A stretch of 64,000 bases of DNA from Bog-473 sp963828505 (GCA_963828505.1 CAWHFM010000015.1:78036-142035), one strand, 5' to 3'; positions 26,556 to 35,814 are shown, counted from the stretch's first letter. Numbers and translations: made by a program. The notes: a model not told the origin generated them from the sequence alone.

Positions 26556-28622
26556 GTGCGCACCGTCCTGGCCGCCTCGCTGGTCGAGGTGGCGGTCGAC
26601 TCCGATCCCTGGGTGCTCAGCATCCTCGGTCCCGACCTGCATCAGCCCGAGCCCATCGCCTTCACGACCAGGGGTCGCTGGCCGCCGGGACCGCTGCCCC
26701 CGGGCGATGCGGACCCCGACCCCGGCGGGGAGTGGCGCCAGCTGACGCGGGTGGTGGACGAGGTGGTCGGGGACCGGGTCTACCGGGCCACGCTGACGAC
26801 AGGGCCCTCGCCGACCGGCGCGCCGGCGGCCACGGCGCGCGTCGCCATCCGGCTCGTCGACGAGGGGACCGTGTCGGTCTCGGCCGAGGTCGACGGCGCC
26901 GCCGTCTGCCGGCAGACGTTCGTGGCCGAGGCGGGCGAGCGGTTCCTCGGATTCGGCGAGCGCTCCCACGCCGTGAGCCTCGAGCGGGGCGTCGTCGAGA
27001 ATTACGTGGGGGAGGGCCCGTACCAGCCCGACGAGTACCAGTTCCTGACCGGGACGGTGCCACCGTGGGGTCTGCGGCGGCGGCCGGACGCCACCTATTA
27101 CCCCGTCCCCTGGGTGCTCTCGACCCGCGGCTACGGGCTGCTCGTCGACCGCGACGAGGTGAGCTACGCCCGGTTCCGCACCGAGGCCGACGACCGCTGG
27201 AGCGTCGAGGTCGAGTCGGGCACGCTCGACTACGTCGTCTTCGCCGGTCCGACCCCGCTCGACGCTTTGGCCCGGTTCACGGCGCGCGCCGGCCGCCAGG
27301 CCGCGCCCGAGCGCTGGTGGTTCGGTCCCTGGTACCAGAGCGGCCATGCCAACCACGTGGCGCTCGAGGAGGAGATCCGCCAGGCGGACGTCGTGCTCGG
27401 CGCGGGCGCCGCCGTCTCCGCCGCGGAGACCCACTGCCGCTACCTCCCGCTCGGGGAGGACCGGGGCTTCGAGGAGAGCGAGCGGGTCCGGACCGAGATG
27501 TTCCACGAACGAGGGCTCGCCGCCCTGACCTATCTCAACCCGCTCGTGGGCACCGAGTACGCCGAGGCCTTCGGTGCGGCAGAGGAGGCAGGTGCGCTGC
27601 TCCGCCGTCCCGACGGCGAGACCTACCTCTTCCAGGCCTACGCCGGGGGCCGCCAGCCGCCGCACGCCGACGAGACCCACTACGACTTCACCCACGCCGC
27701 GGCGCGTCAGGCCTGGGCGCGGGTGGCGGAGCGCGCCGTGGCGGCCGGGTACGACGGGTGGATGGAGGACTTCGGCGAGTACACACCTCTCGACGCGGTG
27801 GCATCCGACGGCTCCTCCGGGACCGCCCTGCACAACCGCTACCCGGCGCTGTTCCACGCCGCGGCGGACGCGGCCGCACAGGAGCTGGAGTCGAGGTGGG
27901 GCCGGAGGCTGGCCCGCTTCGCCCGGTCGGGGTGGACGGGCTCGGCGGCCTCGACCCCCATCGTCTGGGGAGGAGACCCGACGACCTCGTGGGGGTTCGA
28001 CGGGTTGGCCAGCGCGGTGATGGAGGGCCTGACGATGGGGGCGAGCGGCGTGGCCATGTGGGGGAGCGACGTGGGTGGGTTCTTCTCGCTGGGTCATCAG
28101 CTCACACCCGAACTGCTGATCCGCTGGATCCAGTTCGCCGCCTTCAGCCCCGTGATGCGCACCAAGGCGGGCGGGATAGAGGTTCCCGCCTACCGGCGCC
28201 CGCAGATCTGGGACCCCGACATCCTGCCGCACTGGGTGCGGTGGAGCCGCTGGCACACGCGGCTGAACGATTACCTGATGGCGGCGCACGAGACCTACCG
28301 CTTTAGCGGTCGCCCGATCATGTGTGCGCTCGAGCTCGTGCATCCGGCCATCGGTCCGGTGGACGACGAGTACTTCCTCGGGCCCGATCTCCTCGTCGCA
28401 CCCGTGCTCGAGCCCGGAGCCGTCGCCCGCCGGGTGGTCGTGCCGCCCGGGCGCTGGCGCCCGCTCTTCGTCGACGCTCCGCCGCTCCAGGGTCCGGGTG
28501 ACGCCGAAGTGCCCGTCACGCTCGAGCAGATCCCGGTCTTCGTCCGGGAAGGTGCGGAGCTGCCTCTCCTGCCCGACGACGGCCGGTCGCTCAGCCCCTA
28601 CGCCCGTCGCCCGCCCGGGTGA
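26556..28622 (+). CDS. Glycoside hydrolase family 31 (alpha-glucosidase/alpha-xylosidase-like)
   Basis: 688 aa from GTG 26556. N-terminal beta-sandwich (RFLGFGERSHAVSLERGVVE), (beta/alpha)8 barrel with RWWFGPWYQSGHANH, the nucleophile Asp in YDGWMEDFGEYTP (about residue 405), the acid/base Asp in IVWGGDPTTSWGFDGL (about 474), and PVMRTKAGGIEVP. C-terminal beta domains include YFLGPDLLVAPVLEPGAV. GH31 enzymes release alpha-linked glucose or xylose with retention. No signal peptide, so probably cytoplasmic. A T6 run (28624-28629) lies between it and the convergent monooxygenase gene. Confidence 0.92.
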   Translation: MRTVLAASLVEVAVDSDPWVLSILGPDLHQPEPIAFTTRGRWPPGPLPPGDADPDPGGEWRQLTRVVDEVVGDRVYRATLTTGPSPTGAPAATARVAIRLVDEGTVSVSAEVDGAAVCRQTFVAEAGERFLGFGERSHAVSLERGVVENYVGEGPYQPDEYQFLTGTVPPWGLRRRPDATYYPVPWVLSTRGYGLLVDRDEVSYARFRTEADDRWSVEVESGTLDYVVFAGPTPLDALARFTARAGRQAAPERWWFGPWYQSGHANHVALEEEIRQADVVLGAGAAVSAAETHCRYLPLGEDRGFEESERVRTEMFHERGLAALTYLNPLVGTEYAEAFGAAEEAGALLRRPDGETYLFQAYAGGRQPPHADETHYDFTHAAARQAWARVAERAVAAGYDGWMEDFGEYTPLDAVASDGSSGTALHNRYPALFHAAADAAAQELESRWGRRLARFARSGWTGSAASTPIVWGGDPTTSWGFDGLASAVMEGLTMGASGVAMWGSDVGGFFSLGHQLTPELLIRWIQFAAFSPVMRTKAGGIEVPAYRRPQIWDPDILPHWVRWSRWHTRLNDYLMAAHETYRFSGRPIMCALELVHPAIGPVDDEYFLGPDLLVAPVLEPGAVARRVVVPPGRWRPLFVDAPPLQGPGDAEVPVTLEQIPVFVREGAELPLLPDDGRSLSPYARRPPG

Positions 28623-28629
28623 GGTTTTT

Positions 28630-29877
28630 TCAGCCGCGGCCGGAAGCCTGACGGTCGAGGTACGCCGCCACCTCCACCACGAGGTCCTCGGCGTCAGCCC
28701 GCGACCCGTCGATGAAGCTCGACTTGCGCCGCCGCAGGAACGGGGTACCGATCAGGTACATGCCCGGGGAGTCGACGACACCTCCGTCGTGGCGGACCAT
28801 GCCTTTGTAGTCGAGCACGTCGACGTCGAGCCAGGAGTAGTCGGGGCGGAAACCGGTGGCCCAGATGACGGTCTCGATCTCCCCGCGGTTGAGGTCGAGG
28901 CCGAGAGGCGGCGCGGCGTCCACCATCGTCGGCTCCAACCGGTGCGGTGGGGGCACCTCGTCGTCGACGCCGTGGGCGACGGCCCACTGGTCGAAGGTGT
29001 CGAGGAGGCGGCCCAGTTTGAGATCGGCCAGCTCGCACTTGTTGCGCAGCGAGCCTGAGAACTGGGCCCGGCCGTCATTCACGCCGGCGAGCTTCCCGAC
29101 CAGCTTGACCCCGAGCGCGGCCAGCGCGTTGAGGTCGTAGGTGGCCCGCTCGTCCGAGCCGGCGAGCTGCATGGAGGGGACGCGCCGCGCTCTGACGATG
29201 TCGTCCACCTCGTCGTAGCGCTCGTCGAGCACGCCGGACGCCTCCATCCACCAGTGGATGTCGCGGTCCCGGTAGAGGCGCGGCGCTCGCACGTGCTCGC
29301 CGACGGCGAGGACCACCTCGCGGCCCGAGCGTCGAATTTCGTGCGCGAGCTGTACGCCCGTCGCCGACGCGCCGACGACCATCACGCCCCCTTCGGGCAG
29401 CTGCTCCGCGTTGCGGTACTCCATGGGCGTCACCGTCCCCACCGCCGACGGCACGGCCGACGCACAGTCCGGCCGGTGCGGCAGGTTGAACGCACCGGAC
29501 GCCATGACCACGGCCGTGCAGGACCATTCCCCTTCGTCCGTGGTCACGCGGTAGCCGTCGCCGACGCGGCGCAGCGACGTCACGGTCGCACCGCACACCA
29601 CCGGCGCGTCGATCGCCTTGGCGTACCCGCTGATGAAATCGACCACCTCGGGCATCGTCATGAAGCCGTCCGGGTCGGACCCGTCATAGGCCTGGCCGGG
29701 CAGCCGGCACTGCCAGTTGGGAGTGAGCAGCCGGAGCGAATCCCACCGCTCCCGCCGCCACGAGCTGGCGACCTCGTTGCGCTCCAGGACGACGTGGTCG
29801 ATCGAACGATCGGCCAGGCACCGGCTCATCGCCAGCCCGCTCTGTCCGGCGCCGATCACGACGGCCGTGGTGTGCAT
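28630..29877 (-). CDS. FAD-dependent NAD(P)-binding monooxygenase (CzcO-like)
   Basis: 415 aa from ATG 29877. FAD Rossmann motif TTAVVIGAGQSGLAMSRCLA at the N-terminus, LLTPNWQCRLPGQAYDGSDP, and a second nucleotide motif GGVMVVGASATGVQLAHEIR (about 165-180) for NADPH, then VIWATGFRPDYSWLDVDVL. This two-dinucleotide layout is shared by flavin-containing and Baeyer-Villiger-type monooxygenases. The FxGxxxHxxxW/Y Baeyer-Villiger signature is not clear, so a general FMO/CzcO-like oxidoreductase is safer. It lies 32 nt downstream of the osmC-like gene, probably in one unit. Confidence 0.85.
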   Translation of the reverse strand: MHTTAVVIGAGQSGLAMSRCLADRSIDHVVLERNEVASSWRRERWDSLRLLTPNWQCRLPGQAYDGSDPDGFMTMPEVVDFISGYAKAIDAPVVCGATVTSLRRVGDGYRVTTDEGEWSCTAVVMASGAFNLPHRPDCASAVPSAVGTVTPMEYRNAEQLPEGGVMVVGASATGVQLAHEIRRSGREVVLAVGEHVRAPRLYRDRDIHWWMEASGVLDERYDEVDDIVRARRVPSMQLAGSDERATYDLNALAALGVKLVGKLAGVNDGRAQFSGSLRNKCELADLKLGRLLDTFDQWAVAHGVDDEVPPPHRLEPTMVDAAPPLGLDLNRGEIETVIWATGFRPDYSWLDVDVLDYKGMVRHDGGVVDSPGMYLIGTPFLRRRKSSFIDGSRADAEDLVVEVAAYLDRQASGRG

Positions 29878-29909
29878 GAAACCCCCGAAGGAGCAGGAAC
29901 CCGAGAGAG

Positions 29910-30470
29910 TCAGGCGACCTCGACGCTGACGTTGGTGGGGTTCGTGATGATGTCGTAGACGGCGGAGCGCTTCTGCGACTGCGCGATCAGAGCCTTGATG
30001 TCGTCCTCTGACGCGTCGGCGTCGATCTTGTACGTCACCTTGATGTCGTTGAAGCCGTTGCGGACGTCGCTGTCCGCCCCGAGGATCCCCCGCACGTCCA
30101 TGCCGCCCTCGATGGTGGCCGAGACGCTGCGCAGCTGGATCTCGCGGTTCTGCGCCACCGCGGCGACGCCGGCGGTCAGGCAGCTGGCCAGCGCCACGAG
30201 CACGTATTCGACCGGCGTGGCGCCGTTGTCCTCCGACGCGAAGATCTCGGGGTGGTCAGCGTCGAACGTATAGGTCGTGCGGTGGGTCTGCTCCTCGCCC
30301 AGCCCGAAGAATCCCTCCACGGTCGAGCGACTGTGCGTGCCGTTCTTCCACTCGCAACTCGCCCGCCACTGGAACTGCGCGGCTTGGGGGGTCTCGGTCA
30401 GAGCCGTCCGGGCGCCGAGCAGCGCCTCGACGTTGACGCCATTGTTCACTGGGGTATCCGTAGCGGTCAT
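29910..30470 (-). CDS. OsmC family protein
   Basis: 186 aa from ATG 30470 with RBS aaggag 8 nt upstream. Core motifs: GATPVEYVLVALASCLTAGVA holds the conserved Cys, GEEQTHRTTYTFDADHPEIF precedes it, and a second half LRSVSATIEGGMDVRGILG plus IKALIAQSQKRSAVYDIITN. The usual peroxidatic pair is two cysteines; only the one in ASCLTAG is evident here, and the second position reads as Ser/Ala (QKRSAVYD). Members reduce organic hydroperoxides or act as related redox-stress proteins. Cytoplasmic; upstream of the flavin monooxygenase. Confidence 0.85.
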   Translation of the reverse strand: MTATDTPVNNGVNVEALLGARTALTETPQAAQFQWRASCEWKNGTHSRSTVEGFFGLGEEQTHRTTYTFDADHPEIFASEDNGATPVEYVLVALASCLTAGVAAVAQNREIQLRSVSATIEGGMDVRGILGADSDVRNGFNDIKVTYKIDADASEDDIKALIAQSQKRSAVYDIITNPTNVSVEVA

Positions 30471-30690
30471 TTGATCAGCTCCTTGGGTCTCGCCCCTCAC
30501 CTGTTACGGCCGGTCCGCACAGCTTCATCCGGGAACTCGCCTTCACCCGGGGGCTCGCCGCCCTTACGAGCAGTTCGGATGATCTCTGCTCCCGCGATCG
30601 GTGCGGCCGGTGGGGGGCCAGGTTACCTCCGCAACGGCGAGCGGAAAAGTGATCTTTCCATCGGCGCATGATGCTCCGGGCGGGCCCCGC
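30471..30690 (-). other. 220-nt leader/intergenic region before osmC-like gene, no gene seen
   Basis: On the coding strand it is G+C-rich with short complementary blocks (for example GGCGAGCCCCCGGGTGAAGG), which could fold. I compared it by eye with known riboswitch cores (SAM, glycine, cobalamin, ZTP, fluoride) and found no match. No convincing reading frame. Confidence 0.3.
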
Positions 30691-32172
30691 CTACTCGCCG
30701 GCCGCCTCCCCAGCCCTGGCCCGGGCGGCCACGGGACGGCCGAAACTGACCGCAGCGCGGACCGGCTCCGGGGTGGACGCCGCCAGCTGCTCGTCCGGCT
30801 GCGCGCCCAGGGCGTCGTTGACGGTGGAGAACGCCAACCGGAGCGCGACGTACGCCGTGATGGCGAAGATCTGCCCGTCCTCGAAGCCGGCGTCGCGCAG
30901 CGCCTGGACGTCGTCGGCGGTGACCGCATTCGGGTCGGTGGCCAGCGACCGGGCCCACCGGGCCAGCGCCTGCCCGGGGCCGTCGAGGCCCTCGGTTTCG
31001 CCTCGGATGACCGAGGCCGCCACCTCGGGACCCGCGGCGGCGGCCAGCTTCTTGCCCCAGGCCAAGGCGCAGTAGGAGTCGCCCAGCGCGGAGGCGGCCG
31101 CTGTCACGAGCACGCTGCGCTGCGCTGCGCTGAGGGAGCCGGCCCGCGTGACCGACCCCATGAGCTCGGACAGCCCGTCCAACACCTCGGGCTGGTACGC
31201 CCACAGACGAGACACGTTCGTCACGTAGCCGTCGGCGCGCGCATCGTCGTCGAAGAGCCGCTGAGCTCCCGGCGTGTGCGGAGGGGTGGAGAGGTAGCCG
31301 GCGGAGGAGCGCGCCACTCCGACGTCGTCCTCGGCCGGCGGGGCCGCGGCTGTGCCCGATCGTGCCGGCTTGGCGGCGAAGTAGCCCACGAGCAGGATCG
31401 GGGCGCGCAGGGGCAAGCCCTCCCGGACTCGTTCCCGCCCCAGCTCCACCGCCGCCTCCAGAAAGGCTTCCTCTCCGACCGACATGATCGCTTCGTAGGC
31501 CGGACCGGTCGAAGCCAGCGCTCGCGCGTAGGCCTCCGGATCGGCGAATTCGAAGACGAAGGACAGGTCGACCCGGTCGACGTCCGTGAAGCCGATCTCC
31601 TCGAGGAGCGCCTCACCGGCACCGGGCCGGCCCAGAGCGACCATGTTCGCCTGGTTCTGGACCTTCGCCTCGCTGGCCAGCGTGAACGGCGCGAACGCCC
31701 ACGCCCCGGGGGACGCCTTGATGTGGCCCCAGACGGTGAGCCCCACCCGGCCGCCCGGGACCAGGACCCGGTACACCTCGGCCAGAGCGCCGGGGGTGGT
31801 GCCCCAGATGCCGCGGAAGCTGGTGACGACGTCGAAGGAACCGTCCGGCCACGGCAGCGCGTTCATGTCCCCCACCCGCAGGTCGGCCTCGGGGCTGCGG
31901 TCCCGGGCGACGGCGAGGAGGCGCGGCGACGCATCGATGCCGGAGCAGCGCGCGCCGCGCAGCCCCGCCAACTCGACGGCCAGGCCGGAGCCGCACGCCA
32001 CATCGAGCAGGCGGTCCCCGGCCCCCAAGGCCAAGCGGTGGTGCACGGCGACGTACTCGCGGACGTTCGTAGGTTCGGCCAGGGTGGCGAACTCGACGGC
32101 ACGCCGGCCCCAGCCCTCGTCGACGACGCGCCACTGCTCCTCGGTACCGGCCGGGCGCGGTGTCTCGGTCAT
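30691..32172 (-). CDS. Fusion of SAM methyltransferase and AhpD/CMD-like domain
   Basis: 493 aa from ATG 32172. Residues about 1-270 are a class I methyltransferase: motif I DRLLDVACGSGLAVELAGLR, post-I GIDASPRLLAVARD, then DGSFDVVTSFRGIWGTTPGA and LVPGGRVGLTVWGHIK. After a linker, residues about 310-470 resemble the AhpD/carboxymuconolactone-decarboxylase (peroxidase-related) fold, with SRLWAYQPEVLDGLSELMGS and ASALGDSYCALAWGKKLAAA. The usual CxxC or YCxxxH centre is reduced to a single Cys in DSYCALAWG. Its start overlaps the P450 stop by 4 nt, implying coupled translation. The fusion itself is unusual. Confidence 0.8.
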   Translation of the reverse strand: MTETPRPAGTEEQWRVVDEGWGRRAVEFATLAEPTNVREYVAVHHRLALGAGDRLLDVACGSGLAVELAGLRGARCSGIDASPRLLAVARDRSPEADLRVGDMNALPWPDGSFDVVTSFRGIWGTTPGALAEVYRVLVPGGRVGLTVWGHIKASPGAWAFAPFTLASEAKVQNQANMVALGRPGAGEALLEEIGFTDVDRVDLSFVFEFADPEAYARALASTGPAYEAIMSVGEEAFLEAAVELGRERVREGLPLRAPILLVGYFAAKPARSGTAAAPPAEDDVGVARSSAGYLSTPPHTPGAQRLFDDDARADGYVTNVSRLWAYQPEVLDGLSELMGSVTRAGSLSAAQRSVLVTAAASALGDSYCALAWGKKLAAAAGPEVAASVIRGETEGLDGPGQALARWARSLATDPNAVTADDVQALRDAGFEDGQIFAITAYVALRLAFSTVNDALGAQPDEQLAASTPEPVRAAVSFGRPVAARARAGEAAGE

Positions 32173-33443
32173 GACGGCGTGCCGCTGGTCTCGCTTGTGC
32201 GGGTCCGCGGCAGGGAGGGGCCGGGGATGACCGGGAGCTCGGACAGGCCGCGCAGCACCAGGCCGTCACCGTGCCCCCAGTGCAGGTCCTCCGAGGGGAC
32301 GGCGAGGGCCAGCTCCGGGAAGCGTCCCAACAGCGAGGCCAGCGCCACCTGGCCCTCCATACGCGCCAGCGGGGCGCCGAGGCAGTGGTGCACGCCGTGC
32401 CCGAAGGCGAGGTGACGGGTCACGGAGCGGTCGATGTCGAGCGACTCGGGGCTCGCGAACTTGTCCACGTCGCGGTTGGCGGCCGCCAGGCAGATGATCA
32501 CCTGTGCGCCCGCCGGGATGGTGACGCCTCCGAGGGTCACGGGCTCGACGGCGTAGCGGAACGTCGAATGCGGAACGGGCGCGTCGTAGCGGAGCAGCTC
32601 CTCGATGGCCGCGGCCATCCTCTCGGGGTCGTAGCGGAGCTCTGCGAGCTGGGCCGGGTTCCGGAAGAGGGCGACGACGCCGTTGCCGATGAGGCTGGCC
32701 GTCGTGTCGTGGCCGGCGACGATCAACTGGAAGATCGTCGAGAGCAACTCCTGGTTGTCGAGCCGCTCGTCACCGTCGCGGGCGCCGATCAGCGCGCTGA
32801 CGAGGTCGTCGCCGGGCGCGCCCTGCTTGGCCGCGACGAGGTTCTCGAGCATGCCGACGACGGCATCGGAGGCCTTCTTGGCCGCGGCGTACTCGGCCGC
32901 GGTCGAGGTCGGGACGAGCAGCTTCGTGAACTCCCGTGCCAGGGGAGCCCGGTCCGGTTGCGGCACGCCGAGGAGCTCGCAGATGACGGTGAAGGGCAGC
33001 GGCAAGGCGAAGGTGGCGACGAGGTCGACGCGGCGATCGGCCCTCTGGGAGGCGATGCCGTCGAGGAGGTCGTCGGTGATGGTCTGGACATGTGAGCGCA
33101 GGGCCTCGACGCGCCTCGGGGAGAAGGCGGACGACACGAGCCGCCGCAACCGGGTGTGGTCGGGCGGGTCGACCGTGAGCATGTGGCGGGCGAAGTCTGG
33201 GCCCGGGAGGCCCTCGGCGACGACCTCCGACCCGGTCGCCAGGGCGGCGTGCATGTCCTTGGAGAGCCGCGGCTCGTTGAGCGCGACCATCGCCTCGTCG
33301 TAGCGCACGACCAGCCACGCGTCGTGCCCGTCGGCCAGTCTGGCCGGATGCACGGCGCCCAGCTCGCGCAACTCTGCGAAGAGGGGGAACGGGTCGTCGA
33401 GATCGAACGACCCCCACGACCCGAGTGCCTCGGGTGTCGTCAC
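32169..33443 (-). CDS. Cytochrome P450
   Basis: 424 aa from GTG 33443. I-helix oxygen motif LIVAGHDTTASLIGNG, K-helix ExxR within AAAIEELLRYDAPV (E-L-L-R), and the haem loop HLAFGHGVHHCLGAPLARME with the axial cysteine. Substrate-side signature DPPDHTRLRRLVSSAFSPRR is typical of soluble class I bacterial P450s (CYP107/CYP125-like). It needs ferredoxin and reductase partners, none adjacent. First gene of a minus-strand cluster with the methyltransferase-AhpD fusion. Confidence 0.94.
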   Translation of the reverse strand: MTTPEALGSWGSFDLDDPFPLFAELRELGAVHPARLADGHDAWLVVRYDEAMVALNEPRLSKDMHAALATGSEVVAEGLPGPDFARHMLTVDPPDHTRLRRLVSSAFSPRRVEALRSHVQTITDDLLDGIASQRADRRVDLVATFALPLPFTVICELLGVPQPDRAPLAREFTKLLVPTSTAAEYAAAKKASDAVVGMLENLVAAKQGAPGDDLVSALIGARDGDERLDNQELLSTIFQLIVAGHDTTASLIGNGVVALFRNPAQLAELRYDPERMAAAIEELLRYDAPVPHSTFRYAVEPVTLGGVTIPAGAQVIICLAAANRDVDKFASPESLDIDRSVTRHLAFGHGVHHCLGAPLARMEGQVALASLLGRFPELALAVPSEDLHWGHGDGLVLRGLSELPVIPGPSLPRTRTSETSGTPS

Positions 33444-33461
33444 CTGGTCACCTCGGCGATC

Positions 33462-33467
33462 AGCCTA
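33462..33467 (-). promoter_or_regulatory. -10 element of the P450 operon
   Basis: TAGGCT on the minus strand, 18 nt before the GTG at 33443, with a GAGGTGACCAGG RBS-like stretch between. Confidence 0.4.
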
Positions 33468-33639
33468 GCGACGACGCCACGTTCGCTGCTTCGGTGGGCG
33501 ATCCCGGCGCTCCTACCCGGCGGGACGGCGCGTCGTGGCTACTGGGCACGGTGGTGCTCACCCGAAGGCGAAAGGTGCAGACTCGCATGGTCGCTACACG
33601 AGCTCGCGATCCTCGACCCGTCGCCGTCACCATCTATCG

Positions 33640-34211
33640 GGGGAGTCGGCGCTGATGTTGCGGGACTCGCTGCTCTTGCACAGCCAGCTTGGTGACCGCT
33701 GGCGCGTGGCGAGCGTCCTCGAGGAGATTGCGGGTTCGCTTCTGCTGCGGGCCGAGCCCCGCCTCGCCGTCGAGGTTCTCGGTCGCGCCGAGCTGCTCCG
33801 GGAGCGCATGAAAACGCCGATCCCCCCGGTTGAAGCACGGCCCGGGCCGCGGCGCTGGATCGACTCCAAGCGAAGCTGAGCCGAGCGTCGTTTGCTTCGG
33901 CTTGGTCCCAAGGGCGGGAACTCCAGCTCGCCCAGGCGGTCGATCGCGTCCTCTCGACGATCGAGCAGCTCGACGTGAGCCCCGGTGGCGGGCCCAGGCA
34001 GCGATCGACGGCGATCTTGACGCCGCGCCAGCTGGCCGTCCTCGAGCTGCTCAGGAACGGTCTGACCAAGCGCGAGATAGCCGCCTCGCTCTACATGAGC
34101 GCGAGCACCGCGGGCGTTCACGTGTCGAACATCCTGCGCAAACTCGGCGCCAGGCGGCGTGCCGACGCCGCCGCACTGGCCCACTCGCTCGGCCTGCTCC
34201 GGATCGGCTGA
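33640..34211 (+). pseudogene. Remnant of a LuxR-family transcriptional regulator (truncated and frameshifted)
   Basis: Only the end of a large ATP/TPR-type LuxR regulator remains. One frame gives RDSLLLHSQLGDRWRVASVL and EPRLAVEVLGRAELLRERMK; near 33830-33842 the frame changes and continues RAAALDRLQAKLSRASFASA, then the complete LuxR HTH LTPRQLAVLELLRNGLTKRE and STAGVHVSNILRKLGARRRA. The N-terminal ATPase is absent and nothing recognisable precedes 33640. Truncation plus a single-base frame change marks a pseudogene. A short product from 33975 carrying only the HTH is conceivable. Confidence 0.75.
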
Positions 34212-34403
34212 TTGCGATCCTCTACCTGTGTCACCGGCGGCGGCGAGACCCAACTCCCATTGGATGCGCAGGCCAGAGAGGGCGGGCGATCACCAGGTCC
34301 ACCGCCGGGCGCCACTGGGCACCGCCATGGAATACCGCCACTCGGCTCGTTCCACTCGCAGAGCCGAAATGCGGCCCCTCGGGGGGTTGTCATGCTCTCT
34401 CGG

Positions 34404-34487
<84 letters not shown>

Positions 34488-34615
34488 GAGTGACCGGGCA
34501 AGAGTAGTCCCTGGCCCAGCCGGCCGGGACCCGCCGGAGACGGTCTGGCGGCGTCCCCGGCGGTAGTTGACCTGGTCAGACGCACGCTGGCTCCCAGGTT
34601 GGGGTAGGGGGCCGG

Positions 34616-34621
34616 TAATCT
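34616..34621 (+). promoter_or_regulatory. Leaderless -10 element of fhaA operon
   Basis: TAATCT 9 nt before GTG 34631. Confidence 0.5.
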
Positions 34622-34630
34622 CTGGGAACC

Positions 34631-35287
34631 GTGGGACTCCAGCAGTTTGAGGAGCGCATCGAGCGTCTCGTGGAGGGAACGTTGGCCAAGCCGTTTCGGA
34701 GCAACCTCCAGCCGGTCGAGATCGGCCGGCGCCTCACCCGTGAGATGGACTTGCACCGGCGCGTAGGCGTCCGGGGCCTCATCGCGCCCAATGCCTTCGC
34801 CGTGACCCTGTCGCCGGCCGACGTCAGCCGGTTCGCCAATTTCGTCGACGCCCTGTCGCGGGAGCTGGCCGACGCCGCCCGGGAGCATGCCAAGATCGAG
34901 TCGTACTCCTTCGTCGGCCCGGTCGAGGTCGAGATCTTCGAGGGGTCGAACCTCAAGCCCGGCCGGTTCACGGTGACCGCCGAGGTGCACGAGAGCGAGG
35001 ACGGGGGCTTCCTGGCCGAGATCGTGCTCTCGGACGGGCGGCGGGTCCCGGTGAGCTCGGAGCCCCTGATCATCGGGCGCCTGCCCGAGTGCGGCGTCGT
35101 CCTGTCCGACTCCAACGTCAGCCGTCGTCACGCCGAGCTCCGCCGCAAGGGCGACGGTGTCTTCGTCACCGACCTCGGATCGACCAACGGCACCCGGGTC
35201 AACGGTGCGCCGGTACGTGAGCAACTCCTTGTCAGTGGCGACGAGATCAGCGTGGGGACGACGAGACTCATCTTCGAGATGACGTGA
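34631..35287 (+). CDS. fhaA: FHA domain protein FhaA (DUF3662 + FHA)
   Basis: 218 aa from GTG 34631. The N-terminal DUF3662 domain (about 1-115) begins GLQQFEERIERLVEGTLAKP and includes LTREMDLHRRVGVRGLIAPN. The FHA domain (about 135-215) shows IIGRLPECGVVLSDSNVSRR and TDLGSTNGTRVNGAPV, the phosphothreonine-binding loops. In mycobacteria FhaA binds the phosphorylated pseudokinase MviN and tunes peptidoglycan synthesis. The mycobacterial protein has a long disordered middle; here it is very short. Overlaps fhaB by 4 nt. Confidence 0.93.
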   Translation: MGLQQFEERIERLVEGTLAKPFRSNLQPVEIGRRLTREMDLHRRVGVRGLIAPNAFAVTLSPADVSRFANFVDALSRELADAAREHAKIESYSFVGPVEVEIFEGSNLKPGRFTVTAEVHESEDGGFLAEIVLSDGRRVPVSSEPLIIGRLPECGVVLSDSNVSRRHAELRRKGDGVFVTDLGSTNGTRVNGAPVREQLLVSGDEISVGTTRLIFEMT

Positions 35288-35814
35288 CGGACCCGCGGGC
35301 GGTGGCGATCGTCGTCGCCACCCAGAATCTGAACGCTGTCCTGCGCGTGATGCAGTGGAGCGTCGTGGCGCTGATCTTCCTGTTCTTCCTCCGCGTCATC
35401 AGAGCCGTCTGGGTCGAGATGAGCCCGGCCGTCGTGCGGAAGTCGCGGGCCGAGCGCCGGCAGGAACGGCGTGACGCTGCCACCGTCCGCCCGGCGAAAC
35501 CGGCGAAGGAGAAGAAGCGGCGGCAGCTGTTCCTCTCCATCGTCGAACCGAGCGATCACAAGGGCCGCACCTTCGACCTCGACGACGAGCTCACGGTGGG
35601 ACGCTCCCCCGGCTGTGGTGTGTCCATGCCCGACGACGTGTACACCTCGACGGTGCACGCCCGGCTGTTCCGTCACAACGACCAACTTTGGGTGGAGGAC
35701 CTGGGTTCGACCAACGGCACCTTCCTCAACTCCGAACGAATCTCCCAGGCGGCGCGGCTGGGCAAGGGGGATCTGTTGCAGGTCGGCTCCACCGTGTTCG
35801 AGGTCACCCGTTGA
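35284..35814 (+). CDS. fhaB: Membrane-anchored FHA domain protein FhaB (FipA)
   Basis: 176 aa from GTG 35284, overlapping fhaA. One N-terminal membrane helix (MQWSVVALIFLFFLRVIRAV), a basic linker (KSRAERRQERRDAATVR), then the FHA domain: DDELTVGRSPGCGVSMPDDV, YTSTVHARLFRHNDQLWVED, GSTNGTFLNSERI. It recognises phosphothreonine on proteins modified by the PASTA kinase and acts at the cell-division and elongation machinery. It overlaps pstP by 4 nt (TTGA). Confidence 0.92.
   Translation: MTDPRAVAIVVATQNLNAVLRVMQWSVVALIFLFFLRVIRAVWVEMSPAVVRKSRAERRQERRDAATVRPAKPAKEKKRRQLFLSIVEPSDHKGRTFDLDDELTVGRSPGCGVSMPDDVYTSTVHARLFRHNDQLWVEDLGSTNGTFLNSERISQAARLGKGDLLQVGSTVFEVTR

Noticed and set aside
28621..28629. 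Rho-independent terminator between GH31 and the flavin monooxygenase gene
   Set aside because: There is a T6 run, but the preceding cccg/cggg pairing leaves only a 2-nt loop.
30471..30690. Possible riboswitch in the osmC leader
   Set aside because: Foldable GC-rich blocks, but no core motif of a known riboswitch class was found.
30691..32172. Reading the C-terminal half of the methyltransferase fusion as a separate gene
   Set aside because: No internal start with an RBS and no stop between the halves; the frame is continuous.
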